Origin: an uncultured Treponema sp.
GTDB lineage: Bacteria; Spirochaetota; Spirochaetia; Treponematales; Treponemataceae
NCBI GenBank assembly: GCA_937891125.1
Contig: CALAEZ010000288.1
Location: 1-33,803, forward strand
Reading direction: 5' to 3'
DNA length: 33,803 nt
In this document: in pieces, positions 31,777 through 33,803 of the stretch
How positions within the stretch are numbered: the stretch's first letter is position 1
Layout of the letters: each line of letters starts with the position of its first letter
The notes under the pieces: model-generated
What the model was told of the DNA's origin: nothing
Database searches by the model: none
What the model saw: only the letters and a program-made list of their open reading frames with translations
Made by a program: the position numbers and the translations under genes

Positions 31777-32857
31777 GCCATACTCCTTTTTCAATTGCAT
31801 ATACGCGTGTTGTGATGTGCTTGTAGCGTTCGTACGGCTCACCCGGCAAAAACGTGCAAAAAAGCTGGTCATATTCCGGCAGATGGGCGGTAACGCTCTG
31901 CCTCTTATCAGGATCAAGCTCTAAAAGCACGTCGTCCATAAGCAAAACCGGTTTTTTCTGCGTTATCTGTGTGTAAAAAATTGCCTGTGCAACACGCAGT
32001 AAAAGCGCAATAAGACGACGCTGCCCGGTAGAAGCATTCGGAACAAAATTAGCTCCATTCCTCACAAACCGGATTTTATCGCGGTGAGGGCCGGTCATCG
32101 TCGTCTGCATGATTTTGTCTACTTCGCGCTTCTGTAAAAGCGTCTGCATAACGCTTTCTACGCTTGGAATCTGGTTATCTACAAACTTCCAGGAAGGTTC
32201 GTAAGAAATGATAACGCCGTCTATGCCAGTAATTTCTTGATACAGCTTTCCAAAAATCTGATTGAACTGAAAAATTGCATTGCGCCGCTTTTTTTGAATT
32301 TCAAGCCCGTTTTGCATAAGTTGCGCATCATACACATCAAGCGTGTCATATTGAGCGTCCTTAAGCATTTGATTGCGGCTTTTTAGAACACGCTTGTAGC
32401 GGCGCAACACGTCAATATAAAGCACGTCATACATCGAAAGCGACTGGTCAATAAAAAAACGCCGGTGCTCAGGCTCGCCAACGGCAAAATCTAAATCGTC
32501 ATGGCAAAAAAGCACACAGGGCATTGTGTTTATAAGCTCTTTTCTGTCCTGAATGCGCTTTCCGTTTTTTTCAATGCGCTTTTTTCCGTTTTCGTAGCTA
32601 AAAAAAAGGCTGTCAGTAGATTCACTTTCTTCACGATACAGCGTTTTTATGCTGAATGCTTTTTCGCCTTCACGGATTATTTCGCTGTCGCTGTGCGTGC
32701 GGAACGAATTTCCGTAAGCGGAATAATACACGGACTCAAGCAGATTGCTTTTTCCCTGTCCGTTTTCGCCAACAAAATAGACCTCCTTGGAAAGAAGGTC
32801 TATCGTGGCATTTTGGAGATTTCGGTAATTTACGTACGAAATTGAAAGTACTGGCAT
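31763..32857 (-). CDS. recF: DNA replication/repair protein RecF
   Basis: ABC-type ATPase that loads RecA at gaps with RecO and RecR. The 364-aa protein has Walker A GENGQGKSN (about 30-38), the ABC signature in STGQRRLIALLLR, and Walker B in KPVLLMDDVLLELD. Length is normal. The start 26 nt after dnaN has only a weak SD (AAGACGG). Confidence 0.96.
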   Translation of the reverse strand: MPVLSISYVNYRNLQNATIDLLSKEVYFVGENGQGKSNLLESVYYSAYGNSFRTHSDSEIIREGEKAFSIKTLYREESESTDSLFFSYENGKKRIEKNGKRIQDRKELINTMPCVLFCHDDLDFAVGEPEHRRFFIDQSLSMYDVLYIDVLRRYKRVLKSRNQMLKDAQYDTLDVYDAQLMQNGLEIQKKRRNAIFQFNQIFGKLYQEITGIDGVIISYEPSWKFVDNQIPSVESVMQTLLQKREVDKIMQTTMTGPHRDKIRFVRNGANFVPNASTGQRRLIALLLRVAQAIFYTQITQKKPVLLMDDVLLELDPDKRQSVTAHLPEYDQLFCTFLPGEPYERYKHITTRVYAIEKGVWHEQQ

Positions 32858-32883
32858 CCGTCTTAAAAAACGCCTTTACGCCC

Positions 32884-33803
32884 TTAAGCCATCTGCATTG
32901 GCATAATGATGTGGAAGTAGTCTTCTGCAGGCTCTGGACGCAAGGTTACCGCTTTCATTGCTTCAGAAAATTCAAACGTAATACGTTCACTATTTATCGC
33001 TTTTAACGGCTCTTCAATGTAGTGATAATTCATGGCAATTGTAATTTCGTTTCCAGCATATTCGCATGGAAGCTCTTCGTTTGCGTCACCTAAATCAGAC
33101 TCCTGTGAAGTAATTGTCAAAACGCCTGGAGTTACCGTAAAGAAAATACGTCCCGCTTTTTTGTCAACCATAAGGGCAGTGCGCTTAAGTGCATCAACCA
33201 AATCACTTTTCTGTAACTGAAAGCTGTTTGGCTGCACTTCAGGTATAACGCGCTGATAATTTGGAAACTGTCCGTCAAGCAAAGTCGAAGAAAGCTCATA
33301 ATTTGCAAACTTAAAGAAAATCATCTTGTCAACAATTGCAACAGAGATATTGCCTTCATCGCTTGCACGGTGAGCCACAATGTTCAGAACCTTTGGATGT
33401 ACAATTGCTGACGGAAAATCAGTAACGCCGGAAAGAACTTCTTTTGAAGCAAATGCAAGGCGGCGGCCGTCAGTTGCAACAAGATTAAGCTTGTCTTCTT
33501 TTTTCTCAAAGTAAACGCCGTTCATAAAATAGCGTGTTTCATCTTCGCTAACTGCAAACGATGTCTGTGCAATCATAGACTTAAGTTCTTTTGATGGAAG
33601 CTCAAAGAACGGAACTGATTCAACAGTCGGAAATTCAGGAAATTTATCTTGAGACATACATTTAAGCTGAAACTTAATTTTTTTAGTTGTATGACGAATG
33701 ATTGCTACTGTTTGATTATCCTTCTGCTGCAAATCAAATTCAATTTCTCCAGAAGGCAAAGAAGAAAGAATTCCCATAAATTTATCACAGAAAATAGTTG
33801 TAG
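32884..33803 (-). CDS. dnaN: DNA polymerase III beta sliding clamp (N-terminus outside window)
   Basis: The processivity clamp of the replicative polymerase. The frame is open to the right edge; the first visible in-frame codons (TTIFCDKFMGILSSLPSGEIEF) are already inside domain 1, so about 60 residues are missing. Clear features are NGVYFEKKEDKLNLVATDGRRLAFA, DGQFPNYQRVIPE and the C-terminal end YFHIIMPMQMA, where clamps end with the (M/I)PMR-like tail. dnaA would be expected just beyond the window. Confidence 0.95.
   Translation of the reverse strand, partial: TTIFCDKFMGILSSLPSGEIEFDLQQKDNQTVAIIRHTTKKIKFQLKCMSQDKFPEFPTVESVPFFELPSKELKSMIAQTSFAVSEDETRYFMNGVYFEKKEDKLNLVATDGRRLAFASKEVLSGVTDFPSAIVHPKVLNIVAHRASDEGNISVAIVDKMIFFKFANYELSSTLLDGQFPNYQRVIPEVQPNSFQLQKSDLVDALKRTALMVDKKAGRIFFTVTPGVLTITSQESDLGDANEELPCEYAGNEITIAMNYHYIEEPLKAINSERITFEFSEAMKAVTLRPEPAEDYFHIIMPMQMA

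Overview
The window looks like spirochaete chromosome, most likely Treponema. The main reasons are a cyclophilin+FKBP fusion lipoprotein (an arrangement reported from Treponema denticola), many secreted proteins of unknown function with signal peptides, and gene content around dnaN/recF and proS that fits the genus. This is inference; there is no rRNA gene in the window. All calls were made by reading the sequence and translations, without database searches.

Layout. 1-2241 (minus): a metal-efflux locus reading DtxR/MntR-type regulator, a 70-aa one-helix membrane protein, then a P1B-type ATPase cut by the left edge. 2418-6515 (plus): MscS channel, MATE exporter, cytidylate-kinase-like protein, methyltransferase. 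6545-8218: secreted beta-barrel-like protein, a structured repeat, an ACT-domain protein and a 53-aa protein. 8253-11578 (minus): IMP cyclohydrolase of the PurO type, a TetR regulator overlapping it by 4 nt, and a long-chain acyl-CoA ligase. 11728-15833 (plus): FAD-dependent oxidoreductase, threonine aldolase and a second MATE exporter. 15968-19752: glycerol kinase, a monoacylglycerol-lipase-like hydrolase and a KDG-type sugar kinase, with two more copies of the structured repeat. 19902-26938: GerMN-domain protein, two unknown secreted proteins, prolyl-tRNA synthetase, an M15 peptidase lipoprotein and the dual immunophilin. 26977-33803 (minus): a replication-origin-type cluster reading dnaN (cut by the right edge), recF, DUF721/dciA-like, rpmH, rnpA, yidD, yidC, jag and a secreted unknown.

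Three things stand out. First, a composite of hairpins occurs three times (about 7527-7662, 17457-17537, 18561-18732). Its stems differ between copies but pairing and loop motifs are kept, and in every copy the last hairpin is built from the stop codon region of the adjoining gene plus its reverse complement. Second, six genes have a promoter -10 box ending only 6-8 nt before the ATG and no usable ribosome binding site, so they are predicted to be leaderless. Third, the small protein between the metal regulator and the P1B ATPase resembles in architecture the PacL chaperone-like partners of mycobacterial Ctp ATPases, but lacks the histidine metal-binding tail.

Intergenic stretches over 300 bases without a gene do not occur. 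The longest gaps (7406-7654 and 18517-18726) are mostly filled by the structured repeats.
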